A DNA stretch of 64,000 nucleotides from positions 1 through 64,000 of the forward strand of contig LNEJ01000060.1 in assembly GCA_001464965.1 (NCBI GenBank), in the 5' to 3' direction. The notes under the pieces were generated by a model that worked only from the letters and a program-made list of their open reading frames with translations, did no database searches and was not told where the DNA came from. Positions 9,493 to 17,581 of this stretch are shown piece by piece; the first letter of the stretch is position 1, and each line of letters begins with the position of its first letter. The stretch comes from Gammaproteobacteria bacterium Ga0074134 (GTDB lineage Bacteria > Pseudomonadota > Gammaproteobacteria > Ga0077554 > Ga007554). The position numbers and the translations under genes were made by a program.

Positions 9493-10293
9493 ATGCAGCA
9501 ACCAACACCCTTCGCAGGCAAAATCACTGTCAGAGTACGCGCCCTGTGCGTGGGCGAGCGTATCGACCTGCGCGCGCTGGAGGCTGCGCAGCGCCTGGCA
9601 GTCGCCCCGCTGGTAGTGATCGCGGGCACACAAGGTTGCGCGGTGCTGTTCCGTTACGGTGTGGTGGTTTTATTCGACCTCGACGCCATGGAGGAAACCT
9701 CGTTTTTGTCTCTTTTAAAGCCTCTGATCAACGAGCCCTTTGCCAGGCCAGAGACAGAAGAAGCAGAAATGAGCATCAATCCGCAGCGCGATGAACGCGT
9801 GGAAGGCGGCGTGGTTTCACTCCACGCGTTCAGTATCGAGCGCCTGCAAACCGTAGCGGACATCCTCGCCAAAAGCGTGGTGCTTGCCCACTACGAGGCC
9901 AGCATCGCCGGTGTTTTCGACCGCATTGAGCCTTTGGCGGCCAGCTTGCAGCGCGATGGCAGCGGCGGACACCAGAGTAAGGAGTTGTTGCGCCACATCG
10001 GCGGCACATTGCTGATCCAGCACAAGATGGTGGGCCGTGTCGAAATGGGTGAGAAACCGGAGATACTGTGGGACCGGCCCGATCTAGACCGGTTATATCT
10101 GCGGCTGGCGGATGAATACGAGTTGCGCGAACGCCATCTGGCGCTGGAACGCAAACTGGAGCTGATCTCGCGCACAGTGGAAACGCTGCTGGATCTGTTG
10201 CAGCACAACCGCAGCCTGCGCGTGGAATGGTACATTGTCATTCTGATCGTAGTGGAAATACTGTTGACGCTGTATACGATGTTTTCAGCCTAA
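9493..10293 (+). CDS. RMD1/DUF155 family membrane protein
   Basis: 266 residues. It begins immediately after the stop of the FGE-fold gene, so the pair is co-transcribed. The N-terminal half has a RVRALCVGERIDLRALE start and a GVVVLFDLDAMEE strand typical of the DUF155/RMD1 fold. The middle (SVVLAHYEASIAGVFDRIEP) and the HHxxE-less helical part end in one C-terminal transmembrane helix, EWYIVILIVVEILLTLYTMF. Fungal RMD1 and human RMND1 are distant relatives linked to mitochondrial functions; the bacterial role is unknown. Confidence 0.85.
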   Translation: MQQPTPFAGKITVRVRALCVGERIDLRALEAAQRLAVAPLVVIAGTQGCAVLFRYGVVVLFDLDAMEETSFLSLLKPLINEPFARPETEEAEMSINPQRDERVEGGVVSLHAFSIERLQTVADILAKSVVLAHYEASIAGVFDRIEPLAASLQRDGSGGHQSKELLRHIGGTLLIQHKMVGRVEMGEKPEILWDRPDLDRLYLRLADEYELRERHLALERKLELISRTVETLLDLLQHNRSLRVEWYIVILIVVEILLTLYTMFSA

Positions 10294-10441
10294 AAACGGC
10301 GATTGGAGCCGTTGCGGATATGTGACGGCAGTCGCTCCCGGCTCCTGTCTCTTGCGGCACTAGCACGTCCATGTGCGTCGTAGTTTGGTAGTATGTGGCA
10401 ATCGTGTTATATATCCGAATATCCGCCCAGTTAGGAGAAGT

Positions 10442-11614
10442 ATGATGAAAGCCAAAGACCGCCGCTTGGCCGAGCTGAAAGCCGCCATTCCCGAGATCAC
10501 GCCCGAAGAGGCACTGGCCCTGCAAAGCAAGGGGGCCGTCTTGATCGATGTGCGCGAAGCTGACGAAATCGCGCAGGGCAGCCCCAAGGGGGCGTTGCGC
10601 CTGGGGCGCGGCTTTCTGGAATTACGTGTGGAAGAGGCCGTGCCCGATGCCGCCCATACCATCTTGACCCTATGCGCCGGCGGTGTGCGCTCATTGTTTG
10701 CTGCCGAGACGCTGCAGCGCCTGGGCTATAATGACGTGCGCTCGGTAGCGGGCGGCTTCAACCGCTGGAAAAATAACGGCCTGCCCTTCGAGACCCCCCG
10801 TGCGCTGGATGCGGATGCACGTGAACGTTATTCGCGCCACCTGCTGCTCCCCGAAGTGGGCGAGACCGGCCAGCTCAAACTGATGGACAGCAAGGTGCTG
10901 CTGATCGGTGCCGGCGGCCTGGGCTCACCCGCCGCGCTGTATCTGGCGGCGGCGGGGGTCGGCACACTGGGTATCGTCGACCATGATGTCGTAGACCGCA
11001 GCAATTTGCAGCGGCAGATCCTGCACACCGAAGCCCGCGTCGACGTCCCCAAGGTCGACTCGGCGCGTGAAACGCTCGAAGCGCTCAACCCCAAGATCAA
11101 AGTCACGGGTTATCAGACCCACCTGAGCAGCAGCAACGTGGAAGAAATCCTCGCCGGATACGATGTGGTAATGGACGGCACCGACAATTTGCCCACCCGT
11201 TACCTGATCAACGATGCCTGCGTCAAACTTGGCATCCCCAATGTACATGGTGCGGTATACCGCTTCGAGGGCCAAGTCACGGTGTTCTGGCCGGGCTATG
11301 AAAAACAGCGCGGCGGGTGTTACCGCTGCATGTTCCCCGAACCGCCACCCGCCGAAATGGCGCCGTCCTGTTCCGAGATTGGCGTGCTGGGCGTAATGCC
11401 GGGCGTGATCGGTGTGTTGCAGGCGGTCGAAGCTCTCAAGATTCTGCTCAACATCGGCGAGCCGCTGGTGGGCCGGATGCTGTATTACGATGCATTGGGC
11501 GCGCGCTTCAACGAATTCAAGGTCAAACGCGACCCTAACTGCCGCCATTGCGGCGATGAGGCAAACGTCACTGGTTACGCCGACTACGCACAGGTCTGCG
11601 CCACGGCATCCTGA
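10442..11614 (+). CDS. moeB: Molybdopterin-synthase adenylyltransferase MoeB with N-terminal rhodanese domain
   Basis: 390 residues from the ATG after AGGAGAAGT. An in-frame ATG at 10373 is not preceded by a ribosome site. Residues 1-115 are a rhodanese domain with the active-site loop LCAGGVRS and the DVREADE motif. From about 125 the E1-like adenylyltransferase begins: RYSRHLLLPEVGE, the nucleotide loop GAGGLGSPAALYLAAAGVG, and the DHDVVDRSNLQRQI segment. Two CxxC pairs (CYRC and CRHC) would bind zinc. Such proteins adenylate and may thiolate MoaD or ThiS-type carriers. The rhodanese is N-terminal here, whereas the eukaryotic MOCS3 fusion has it C-terminal. The carrier partner is not in the window. 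Confidence 0.92.
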   Translation: MMKAKDRRLAELKAAIPEITPEEALALQSKGAVLIDVREADEIAQGSPKGALRLGRGFLELRVEEAVPDAAHTILTLCAGGVRSLFAAETLQRLGYNDVRSVAGGFNRWKNNGLPFETPRALDADARERYSRHLLLPEVGETGQLKLMDSKVLLIGAGGLGSPAALYLAAAGVGTLGIVDHDVVDRSNLQRQILHTEARVDVPKVDSARETLEALNPKIKVTGYQTHLSSSNVEEILAGYDVVMDGTDNLPTRYLINDACVKLGIPNVHGAVYRFEGQVTVFWPGYEKQRGGCYRCMFPEPPPAEMAPSCSEIGVLGVMPGVIGVLQAVEALKILLNIGEPLVGRMLYYDALGARFNEFKVKRDPNCRHCGDEANVTGYADYAQVCATAS

Positions 11615-11640
11615 TCCTCCCCGCAAGATAAGGCACTCGC

Positions 11641-13038
11641 ATGGCCATCGCATACACGATAAAGCAATATCTGGACAACAACCGGATTGTATACACCGTG
11701 CTGGACCTGCCCGAGATCACTTCTCTTGCGCAGGCCGCCACTGCCGCCGGGATACCTCCGCGCTCCCTGGCGCAAACCGTGCTGCTGAAAGACCAGATCG
11801 GACTGGTGATGGCCGTCATGCCGATTACGCATGAACTGGACATCGACGCCCTTTGCAAGATGCTGCACCGCAAACTGGAGCCTGCCCAGGACATGCAAAT
11901 CACCGCCATTTTCCGGGACTGCAAGCCCGGCTTCATCCCCCCGCTGGGCGAGGCTTACGGTGTACGAGCCATCATTGACGACAGCCTGATTCAGTCAGGA
12001 GACATCTGCTTCACCTCGGGCAGCCCCGCGCATCTTGTCAAAGTGACCAGCAAAAGTTTTCATATCATGCAGCGCAATGCCTGGCTGGGCGGTAGCTTCG
12101 CACGCCCCGTGGCAGCGCTTGATGACGGCGCAGCGGCGTCCGGCGGCGCTCAAGAGGCCGCACAGAAGGAAAGTGACCGCGCTCTGGACATCAAGCACCG
12201 CATCGAGCGCATGGGGGCACTCCCCGCGCTGCCGGAGATGGCGCTGAAAATCATTCAACTGAGCACAAGCCCGAATGCGCGCGCGGATGATCTCGCCAGA
12301 CTTGTCGAAATGGATCCCGCGCTGGCCGCCCAGGTCATGCGCTACGCCAGCTCGTCATTCTTTGGCTATCAGGGGCGCGTCGATTCGGTGCGCGTCGCTA
12401 TAGCCCGCGTGCTGGGCTATGAAATGGTCATGAACCTCGCCCTGGGGCTGGCCACGGCAAAACCATTCAAAATTCCCCAACACGGCCCCCTGGGCTTGGG
12501 CGCTTTCTGGCGCCACGCCACCTACAGTGCCGCGCTGATGCAGGCCTTGGGCAAGGCCATGCCCGAACCCATCCGCCCGCGCGCCGGGTTAAGCTACCTG
12601 GCAGGCTTGCTGCACAATATCGGGCATCTTCTGATGGGGGGGCTGTTCAAGCAGGAGTTTTTACAATTAAACGATCTGGTGGGTAAAAACCCCGAAAAAT
12701 CCATCCTCGCACTAGAAATCGAAACCTTGGGCGTAAATCACGGACAGATGGGTGCCTGGCTGACTGAGGCGTGGCGCCTGCCCGAAGAAATCATAGTCAC
12801 GGCACGTGAACACCATAACGAAGCGTATGTCGGCCCGCACGCTACCTATGCCAACCTGGCGCTGATCGCCGACCGCATGCTCAAGACCCACGGCATCGGC
12901 GAGGGCGAAGGCCACGACCTGCCCCCCGCCATCTTGCAAGCGCTGCAACTGGATGAGGTGCAGATAATCATGGTAATGAATCGCGTCCTGGAAGGCTGCG
13001 AAGGGCTTGATGCAATGGCGCAGCAAATGGCCGTTTGA
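11641..13038 (+). CDS. YbaK-type aminoacyl-tRNA deacylase domain fused to HDOD domain
   Basis: 465 residues. Residues 1-150 match the YbaK/ProX editing fold: the opening IKQYLDNNRIVYTVLDLPE, the lysine in AQTVLLKDQIGLV and the later GDICFTSGSPAHLVKV. An Ala-rich linker near 165-180 leads into an HDOD domain (IERMGALPALPEMALKIIQL, then DLARLVEMDPALAAQVMRYA and LAGLLHNIGHLL). HDOD is the catalytically inactive HD-like domain of signalling proteins. It starts 26 bp after moeB. The combination suggests a regulator that senses tRNA or amino-acid state, but this is speculation. Confidence 0.88.
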   Translation: MAIAYTIKQYLDNNRIVYTVLDLPEITSLAQAATAAGIPPRSLAQTVLLKDQIGLVMAVMPITHELDIDALCKMLHRKLEPAQDMQITAIFRDCKPGFIPPLGEAYGVRAIIDDSLIQSGDICFTSGSPAHLVKVTSKSFHIMQRNAWLGGSFARPVAALDDGAAASGGAQEAAQKESDRALDIKHRIERMGALPALPEMALKIIQLSTSPNARADDLARLVEMDPALAAQVMRYASSSFFGYQGRVDSVRVAIARVLGYEMVMNLALGLATAKPFKIPQHGPLGLGAFWRHATYSAALMQALGKAMPEPIRPRAGLSYLAGLLHNIGHLLMGGLFKQEFLQLNDLVGKNPEKSILALEIETLGVNHGQMGAWLTEAWRLPEEIIVTAREHHNEAYVGPHATYANLALIADRMLKTHGIGEGEGHDLPPAILQALQLDEVQIIMVMNRVLEGCEGLDAMAQQMAV

Positions 13039-13082
13039 TCTGGAATGCTATAATTCTGAAAACGGCAGATGAGGCGCGGCCA

Positions 13083-13835
13083 TCACGCCACCTTGGCATC
13101 CCCGGTTTTAGTGGCGCGAGGCGCAAGCGCTCCTTTGAGCTTATCGCGCAGCTCGTTGAGATGCCCATGAAAAAAATGGTCGACACCCCTCATGCAGATC
13201 ACCCGCGGTGGACGGGCCAGGCTATCCACCCAATCCAGTACCTCATCACAGGGAACGATCTCATCCTGGTCCCCTTGAATCAACAGCCACGGGCATGACG
13301 GCAAAGGCACCGCGTTAAGATCAAAAAGATTCGCTGGCGGTGCCACCGTAATCAGCCGTGCCACTGGCCTCAGGCCAGCACCGCATAGCGCGATGTAGGC
13401 CCCGAAAGAAAAGCCCGCCAGCCAGACGGCATACCCTGGATACTGCTCCTCTATCCAATCCAGCACCGCCAGCAGATCTTCTGTTTCGCCGGCGCCGTGC
13501 GCGTAACTGCCCGCGCTCGCCCCCACGCCCCGGAAATTAAAGCGCAACGTCCCCACGCCCATCTCATTAAACGTGCGCGACATGTAATGCACCACCTTAT
13601 TGGCCATGGTGCCGCCATAAAGCGGATGTGGATGGCAGATCACCGCTACGGCACGCATCGCCTCAATCTCCAGCGGCAAAGAGGTAATAGCCTCCAAATC
13701 GCCCGCGGGGCCCGCTATACTCAAAGGAGCGCTGACACAAGGGACATCGATTTCCCCATCATAAAGATGGCTATCCAGACTCAACGGCAAGACGACCCCC
13801 GAACATTTCTGCATGACACTGAAAGATAAAAGCAC
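13083..13835 (-). CDS. Alpha/beta hydrolase of the small dienelactone-hydrolase-like type
   Basis: 250 residues. AVICHPHPLYGGTMANKVVH carries the His-Pro-His-Pro turn after strand 3 common in this subgroup. RFNFRGVGASAGSYAHGAGE follows, then the nucleophile elbow WLAGFSFGAYIAL (Gly-Phe-Ser-Phe-Gly, serine near residue 133). LIQGDQDEIVPCDEVLDWV holds the acidic residue and GVDHFFHGHL the histidine. No signal peptide, so cytoplasmic. It converges on the YbaK-HDOD gene with a 44-bp gap. An internal ATG seven codons in is an alternative start. Substrate unknown. Confidence 0.88.
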   Translation of the reverse strand: MLLSFSVMQKCSGVVLPLSLDSHLYDGEIDVPCVSAPLSIAGPAGDLEAITSLPLEIEAMRAVAVICHPHPLYGGTMANKVVHYMSRTFNEMGVGTLRFNFRGVGASAGSYAHGAGETEDLLAVLDWIEEQYPGYAVWLAGFSFGAYIALCGAGLRPVARLITVAPPANLFDLNAVPLPSCPWLLIQGDQDEIVPCDEVLDWVDSLARPPRVICMRGVDHFFHGHLNELRDKLKGALAPRATKTGDAKVA

Positions 13836-13869
13836 ATATCAAGCCTTCCGGCTTATAGTTGTATGGACG

Positions 13870-13901
13870 CTCTGAATAATTCCATCCTGGAATTCTCAGA
13901 G
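13870..13901. repeat. Imperfect palindrome, CTCTGA ends
   Basis: CTCTGA pairs with TCAGAG, and inside it AATTCCA pairs with TGGAATT around a TCC loop. No T-tract follows. It shares the CTCTGAATAA motif with the hairpin at 13992. Confidence 0.6.
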
Positions 13902-13991
13902 ATCAGAAAAGAAAAAATGTGATTTTTTCTTTATCTTCATTTTTCAATCACTTGACGTAATCTAACAAATGCCGGCACCTCCATGTGCCTA

Positions 13992-14018
13992 GGCACCTCT
14001 GAATAAATCAGAGGTGCC
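13992..14018. repeat. Perfect 11-bp hairpin GGCACCTCTGA/TCAGAGGTGCC
   Basis: The 11-bp arms are exact around a five-base loop ATAAA. No U-run follows on either strand, so it is not a standard terminator; it may be a protein-binding palindrome or a fragment of a small repeat. Confidence 0.65.
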
Positions 14019-14151
14019 ATATGATTATACCATTGGCGCCCGGATTAGCCGTGCGAACTCGCGCCATGACCTGCAAATCTGGAGACGCTCTAAAAAATAT
14101 TGCTAAACTATTGGAAATTTTCTCAAATAGCACTAGAATATGGCGCTTGCT

Positions 14152-14176
14152 CGATACTTACTGTTTTTCAGTATCG
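14152..14176 (+). promoter_or_regulatory. Leader hairpin upstream of the Ala/Pro lipoprotein gene
   Basis: CGATACT and AGTATCG form a 7-bp stem, with CTG/CAG able to extend inside around TTTTT. It ends 53 bp before the start codon, so it could sit in the 5' leader. No function is assigned. Confidence 0.4.
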
Positions 14177-14229
14177 GGAAATGGTGAATATTCGCGTTTA
14201 TTTTTTTATCTAGGATTATAGGAACTGAC

Positions 14230-14460
14230 ATGAAACACCCAATTCTCCTTGCTTCTCTATTGGCGTTGTCCCTGGCTGCTTGCGGCAAAAAGGAAGAAAC
14301 AGCCGAAGCTCCCGCTCCTGCTGCTCCTGAAGCCGCCGCTCCTGCTGCCCCTGAAGCCGCTCCTGCTGCTCCTGCCGAAGCCGCTCCTGCTGCCCCTGCC
14401 GAAGCCGCTCCTGCTGCTCCTGCTGAAGGCGGCGCTGCTGCTCCTGCCGCTGGTAAGTAA
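14230..14460 (+). CDS. Small Ala/Pro-rich lipoprotein
   Basis: 76 residues. The signal MKHPILLASLLALSLAACGK has the lipobox LAAC, with the lipidated cysteine at residue 18. After GKKEETAE the mature chain is almost only Ala, Pro and Glu, in near-tandem blocks of APAAPAEA at an eight-residue spacing, so it would be an extended, flexible tether. The DNA shows the same repetition (GCTCCTGC units). A strong terminator follows directly, so it is monocistronic. Similar low-complexity lipoproteins occur in several proteobacteria, without known function. The tandem repeat may vary in copy number between strains. Confidence 0.8.
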   Translation: MKHPILLASLLALSLAACGKKEETAEAPAPAAPEAAAPAAPEAAPAAPAEAAPAAPAEAAPAAPAEGGAAAPAAGK

Positions 14461-14491
14461 TAAGTTTGTAACTTATAGCATTGCTGTTTTT

Positions 14492-14517
14492 AAAAGCCGG
14501 CCTTGGTGCCGGCTTTT
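14492..14517. terminator. Bidirectional rho-independent terminator
   Basis: AAAAGCCGG and CCGGCTTTT form a perfect 9-bp stem around an 8-base loop. With T-runs on both sides it can end the lipoprotein gene (plus) and the DUF1499 gene (minus), whose stop codon overlaps its right arm. Confidence 0.9.
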
Positions 14518-15016
14518 ATTTTTTCACGCCCATGGTTTTCTCTGCTGCCTGGATTAAATCCAGAATATGGCGGCTGTTCGCCCCCAAGTCACCCTTTCCG
14601 ATACGCGATTCCGAGCGCGCATAGACCGCACTTCCTCCCTGCGGCAAGGACCGCAGCCAGATTGTCACATCGTCCTTGAAACGCCATACCGGTGTAGCCA
14701 CCACGGCGTGCATGACCATGCGCTCAGCGTCAACTCCGGTAATTTCCCACCCCAAACCTTGCGCGGCGCGGTTTACCGCCTCGAACAAGGGCTGTGCCTC
14801 TATAGCATAATGGCGCGGACGCAACTCGGGAAAAATCGCGTCATCACGCACTTCCGCCACATGCGTCGTAAGATATGTCTTGAGCCGGAAGGCAAGGCCC
14901 GGCGGCTCGCCCAAGGGCGGATGATTCCACGCCAGCCCAAGCGTGACCAATATAACGGGGATGAGCAGCAGGGCCAGCACTACTCGCAAGATGATCGCTG
15001 CCGCCGAAACATCCAC
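14516..15016 (-). CDS. DUF1499 domain protein, membrane anchored
   Basis: 166 residues. One N-terminal transmembrane segment (AAAIILRVVLALLLIPVILV, about residues 5-28) is followed by a DUF1499 domain. Recognisable parts are HYAIEAQPLFEAVNRAAQ, the VVATPVWRFKDDVTIWLR strand pair, and the diagnostic SESRIGKGDLGANSRHILDL near the C-terminus. Function is unknown; homologues often sit near membrane or stress genes. It is divergent from ald across 116 bp and convergent with the Ala/Pro lipoprotein gene, with which it shares a terminator. Confidence 0.85.
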   Translation of the reverse strand: MDVSAAAIILRVVLALLLIPVILVTLGLAWNHPPLGEPPGLAFRLKTYLTTHVAEVRDDAIFPELRPRHYAIEAQPLFEAVNRAAQGLGWEITGVDAERMVMHAVVATPVWRFKDDVTIWLRSLPQGGSAVYARSESRIGKGDLGANSRHILDLIQAAEKTMGVKK

Positions 15017-15132
15017 TCTCCATCCTCCAAAATCTGAAATGTTGACTAAAAAGCGGAGTTTACACGAAACAACAGAGCATTTTTGTGTTATTAAGAGCCT
15101 ATCCGTTGCGTAGCTTTTGAAAGGAGCCTCTC

Positions 15133-16245
15133 ATGCTTATCGGCCTGCCCAAAGAGATCAAAGACGACGAGAACCGGGTTGGGATGACGCCCGGCGTGGT
15201 GCAAGTACTTTCCCGCCGTGGCCACCGTGCTTTAGTGCAAAAGGGGGCGGGTTTGGGGAGTGGCATCACGGATGCCGAGTATCATGCCGCGGGTGGCGAA
15301 ATCGTGCCCGATGCCGCTGTGGCATGGTCGGCGCAGATGGTGGTGAAGGTGAAGGAACCTATTGCATCCGAATATGCCTTTCTGCGGCCGGATCTCACGC
15401 TCTTCACCTACCTGCACCTGGCCGCCAACCGCACGTTGGTGGAGCGTATGCTGGCGTCAGGCGTCACCGGCATTGCCTATGAAACCGTGGTGACCCCCAA
15501 CGGCTATCTTCCCCTGCTGGCGCCGATGAGTGAAGTAGCCGGGCGCATGGCCGCCCAGGTGGGGGCAGCCTGCCTCGAAAAGCACATGGGTGGACGTGGT
15601 GTGCTGCTGGGAGGAGTACCGGGAGTGCCGCCGGGACAGGTGGCAATCCTGGGCGGTGGAGTGGTGGGCATCAATGCAGCCAAGATTGCCGTAGGGATGG
15701 GTGCGCAGGTAACCATTCTCGACACGCGCCACGAGCGCCTGCAATATCTGGATGACATTTTCAATGGACGGTTGCAGACCCGCACCAGCAACGAGGCAAA
15801 TATAGAAGATGCGGTGTTCCATGCTGACCTGGTGATCGGCGCGGTGCTGATCGCCGGCCACCGCGCACCGTGGCTGGTCACACGCGGCATGCTGCAGAGC
15901 ATGCGTCCCGGCAGTGTGATTGTGGATGTCTCGGTCGACCAGGGCGGCTGCGTGGAATCGACCCATCCCACCACCCACCATGATCCCACTTATACCGTCG
16001 ATGGCGTGGTGCATTACTGTGTTGCCAATATGCCGGGGGCCGTGCCGCGCACCAGCACATTTGCGCTGGTCAATCAGACTTTACCTTACATCATTGCCCT
16101 GGCAGACAACGGCTTGAATGCCCTGCGTGGCGACGTGGCCTTGCGCGCGGGACTCAATACCCATGGCGGCGTGTTGACCTGCCGTGGCGTGGCGGAGAGC
16201 CTGGGGATAAGCTATACGGAGGCAGGAGACATATTCAACCCGTAA
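15133..16245 (+). CDS. ald: Alanine dehydrogenase
   Basis: 370 residues, full length. It interconverts L-alanine plus NAD with pyruvate plus ammonia in the cytoplasm. The opening [20 protein letters not shown] is diagnostic. Lys74 (in VKVKEP) and His95 (in TYLHLA) match the catalytic pair. The Rossmann loop is [17 protein letters not shown] near 172, with [12 protein letters not shown] at the end of the second strand, and the end is [11 protein letters not shown]. The ribosome site AAAGGAGCC is well placed. No partner gene adjoins it; gspN converges from the other side 18 bp away. Confidence 0.95.
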   Translation: MLIGLPKEIKDDENRVGMTPGVVQVLSRRGHRALVQKGAGLGSGITDAEYHAAGGEIVPDAAVAWSAQMVVKVKEPIASEYAFLRPDLTLFTYLHLAANRTLVERMLASGVTGIAYETVVTPNGYLPLLAPMSEVAGRMAAQVGAACLEKHMGGRGVLLGGVPGVPPGQVAILGGGVVGINAAKIAVGMGAQVTILDTRHERLQYLDDIFNGRLQTRTSNEANIEDAVFHADLVIGAVLIAGHRAPWLVTRGMLQSMRPGSVIVDVSVDQGGCVESTHPTTHHDPTYTVDGVVHYCVANMPGAVPRTSTFALVNQTLPYIIALADNGLNALRGDVALRAGLNTHGGVLTCRGVAESLGISYTEAGDIFNP

Positions 16246-16263
16246 AAATGCCGCCACGCCTTG

Positions 16264-17094
16264 TCACAGAGGCAACGGCATCATCCCCTGCGTCGAAATG
16301 GCGACCTTGCCTCCTGGGCCAGGGCTGCCGAAAAAACGCAATGCCTGTTCCAGGTCGGGGCGTCCGGGATCGCGCAGGGAAAGGCTGCCGGTGAATTGAT
16401 AGGCGCCATCGGGCTTGAGGCGCAGCAGGCCCTCGGCGCGCAGCGGGCTGCCGGGGCTGTCCTTGAGCACGCCTTTGATCTCTTGACCGCTGGTCTCCAG
16501 CGTCATTACAAAGTTGCCCAGCGCGGTTTTGGGCGAAACCAGGCCAGCGTTGTTCCAGGTGAGTACACCGTTCACTGTGGACAACTTTTTGTCCGCAAAT
16601 GTGACCTCCGCCAGGGTGATGTTGAGCGTGCCATCCAGCCCGGTGCCGCTGATATTCAGCATATTTTCCAGTGCTGTTGCGGGCAATCGGGTTTCAACGT
16701 CGCGCAGGTAGATGCCACCGCCCAGTGTGCGCCCGGCGATGGCCTGGGTGTGGCGGCCCGCCTCGACAAAATCCAGGGCAGCTTCAGTGTGTCCCAGCAG
16801 TAGCGCCCACGGGCGAAAATGCCAGGCCACCGCCTGGAATTGCTGCGTACCCGCTACCGCCAGCGCCGCCTTGCCTGACCATGCCGTACCTTCAAGCTCA
16901 TAAAGCTGGAGCGGGGCAATCCGCTCCTTGAGCAGGGCATAGGCGCGCGCGGCGGGCATGGTGACCAGCAAAAATGCCAGATACATCAGCAGCACGAATG
17001 CGGCATAGCGCCAGGCGCGAGCTATGAAAGCAAAAGCGCGCACGACGCCCCGTTGAACCCCGCCAAACTGGAAGAATTTCATTTTATCCGCCAC
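16264..17094 (-). CDS. gspN: Type II secretion system protein N
   Basis: 276 residues. A single transmembrane helix (AAFVLLMYLAFLLVTMPAA) lies near residues 30-50, with the rest periplasmic. The LYELEGTAWSGKAALAV segment and the repeated beta-rich body (LDFVEAGRHTQ..., LSTVNGVLTWNNAGLV) fit GspN. It is the last gene of the gsp operon and overlaps gspM by 11 bp. GspN is absent from many T2SS and its role is poorly defined. Confidence 0.88.
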   Translation of the reverse strand: MADKMKFFQFGGVQRGVVRAFAFIARAWRYAAFVLLMYLAFLLVTMPAARAYALLKERIAPLQLYELEGTAWSGKAALAVAGTQQFQAVAWHFRPWALLLGHTEAALDFVEAGRHTQAIAGRTLGGGIYLRDVETRLPATALENMLNISGTGLDGTLNITLAEVTFADKKLSTVNGVLTWNNAGLVSPKTALGNFVMTLETSGQEIKGVLKDSPGSPLRAEGLLRLKPDGAYQFTGSLSLRDPGRPDLEQALRFFGSPGPGGKVAISTQGMMPLPL

Positions 17095-17581
17095 CTTCCA
17101 GTTCTACGCGGGCGTTGACGGAGCCGGCACTGCTACCTTGATGATCAATGCTGATGCTGGTAATACGCACACCGTAGGTGTTTTGAAGATCACCCAGCCA
17201 CAGCAGCACATCATCGAATATCGCCTGTTCAAACCAGACACGCACAATGCTGGTCCCCTCCGGTTCGATGCGTTTGAGCGCCGTGCCCAGCCGGTCTTGC
17301 CGGGCGGCCTGATCCACTACCGCGAGCAGGGATTGCCCACTCATGCCTGCCTTCATGCTCCCCGGCACCTGGGCCGCCCGTAACCGTTGCGCCTCCAGGG
17401 CCGCGTTTTGCATCCACTGTTTGAGCGCACGCTGTTCCTCGACGGTCTGCTCCAGCCGCGCGGCGCGGGCGCTGAATGGCTGCCACAGCAGGACATAGGC
17501 CAGAACCATGGCGAGCAGGGCACCGCCGAAGATCAGGGCGTTGCGTTCACGCGGATCGAGATTTGCAAACCATGCCTTCAT
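17084..17581 (-). CDS. gspM: Type II secretion system protein M
   Basis: 165 residues. A short cytoplasmic start with DPRERNALIFGGALLAMVLAYVLLW carries the transmembrane helix (about 13-33). A coiled-coil segment rich in Glu, Gln and Arg follows, then a ferredoxin-like periplasmic domain (VWFEQAIFDDVLLWLGDLQ). GspM works with GspL in the inner-membrane platform. It overlaps gspL by 4 bp and gspN by 11 bp, so the genes are translationally coupled. Confidence 0.9.
   Translation of the reverse strand: MKAWFANLDPRERNALIFGGALLAMVLAYVLLWQPFSARAARLEQTVEEQRALKQWMQNAALEAQRLRAAQVPGSMKAGMSGQSLLAVVDQAARQDRLGTALKRIEPEGTSIVRVWFEQAIFDDVLLWLGDLQNTYGVRITSISIDHQGSSAGSVNARVELEGGG

Larger units (their letters stand above)
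13836..14229. other. 394-bp AT-rich intergenic region with three hairpins
   Basis: No gene is seen between the divergent hydrolase and lipoprotein genes. The first 90 bp are AT-rich. Three inverted repeats are listed separately (13870-13901, 13992-14018, 14152-14176). The promoter of the small lipoprotein gene must lie here. Confidence 0.6.
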
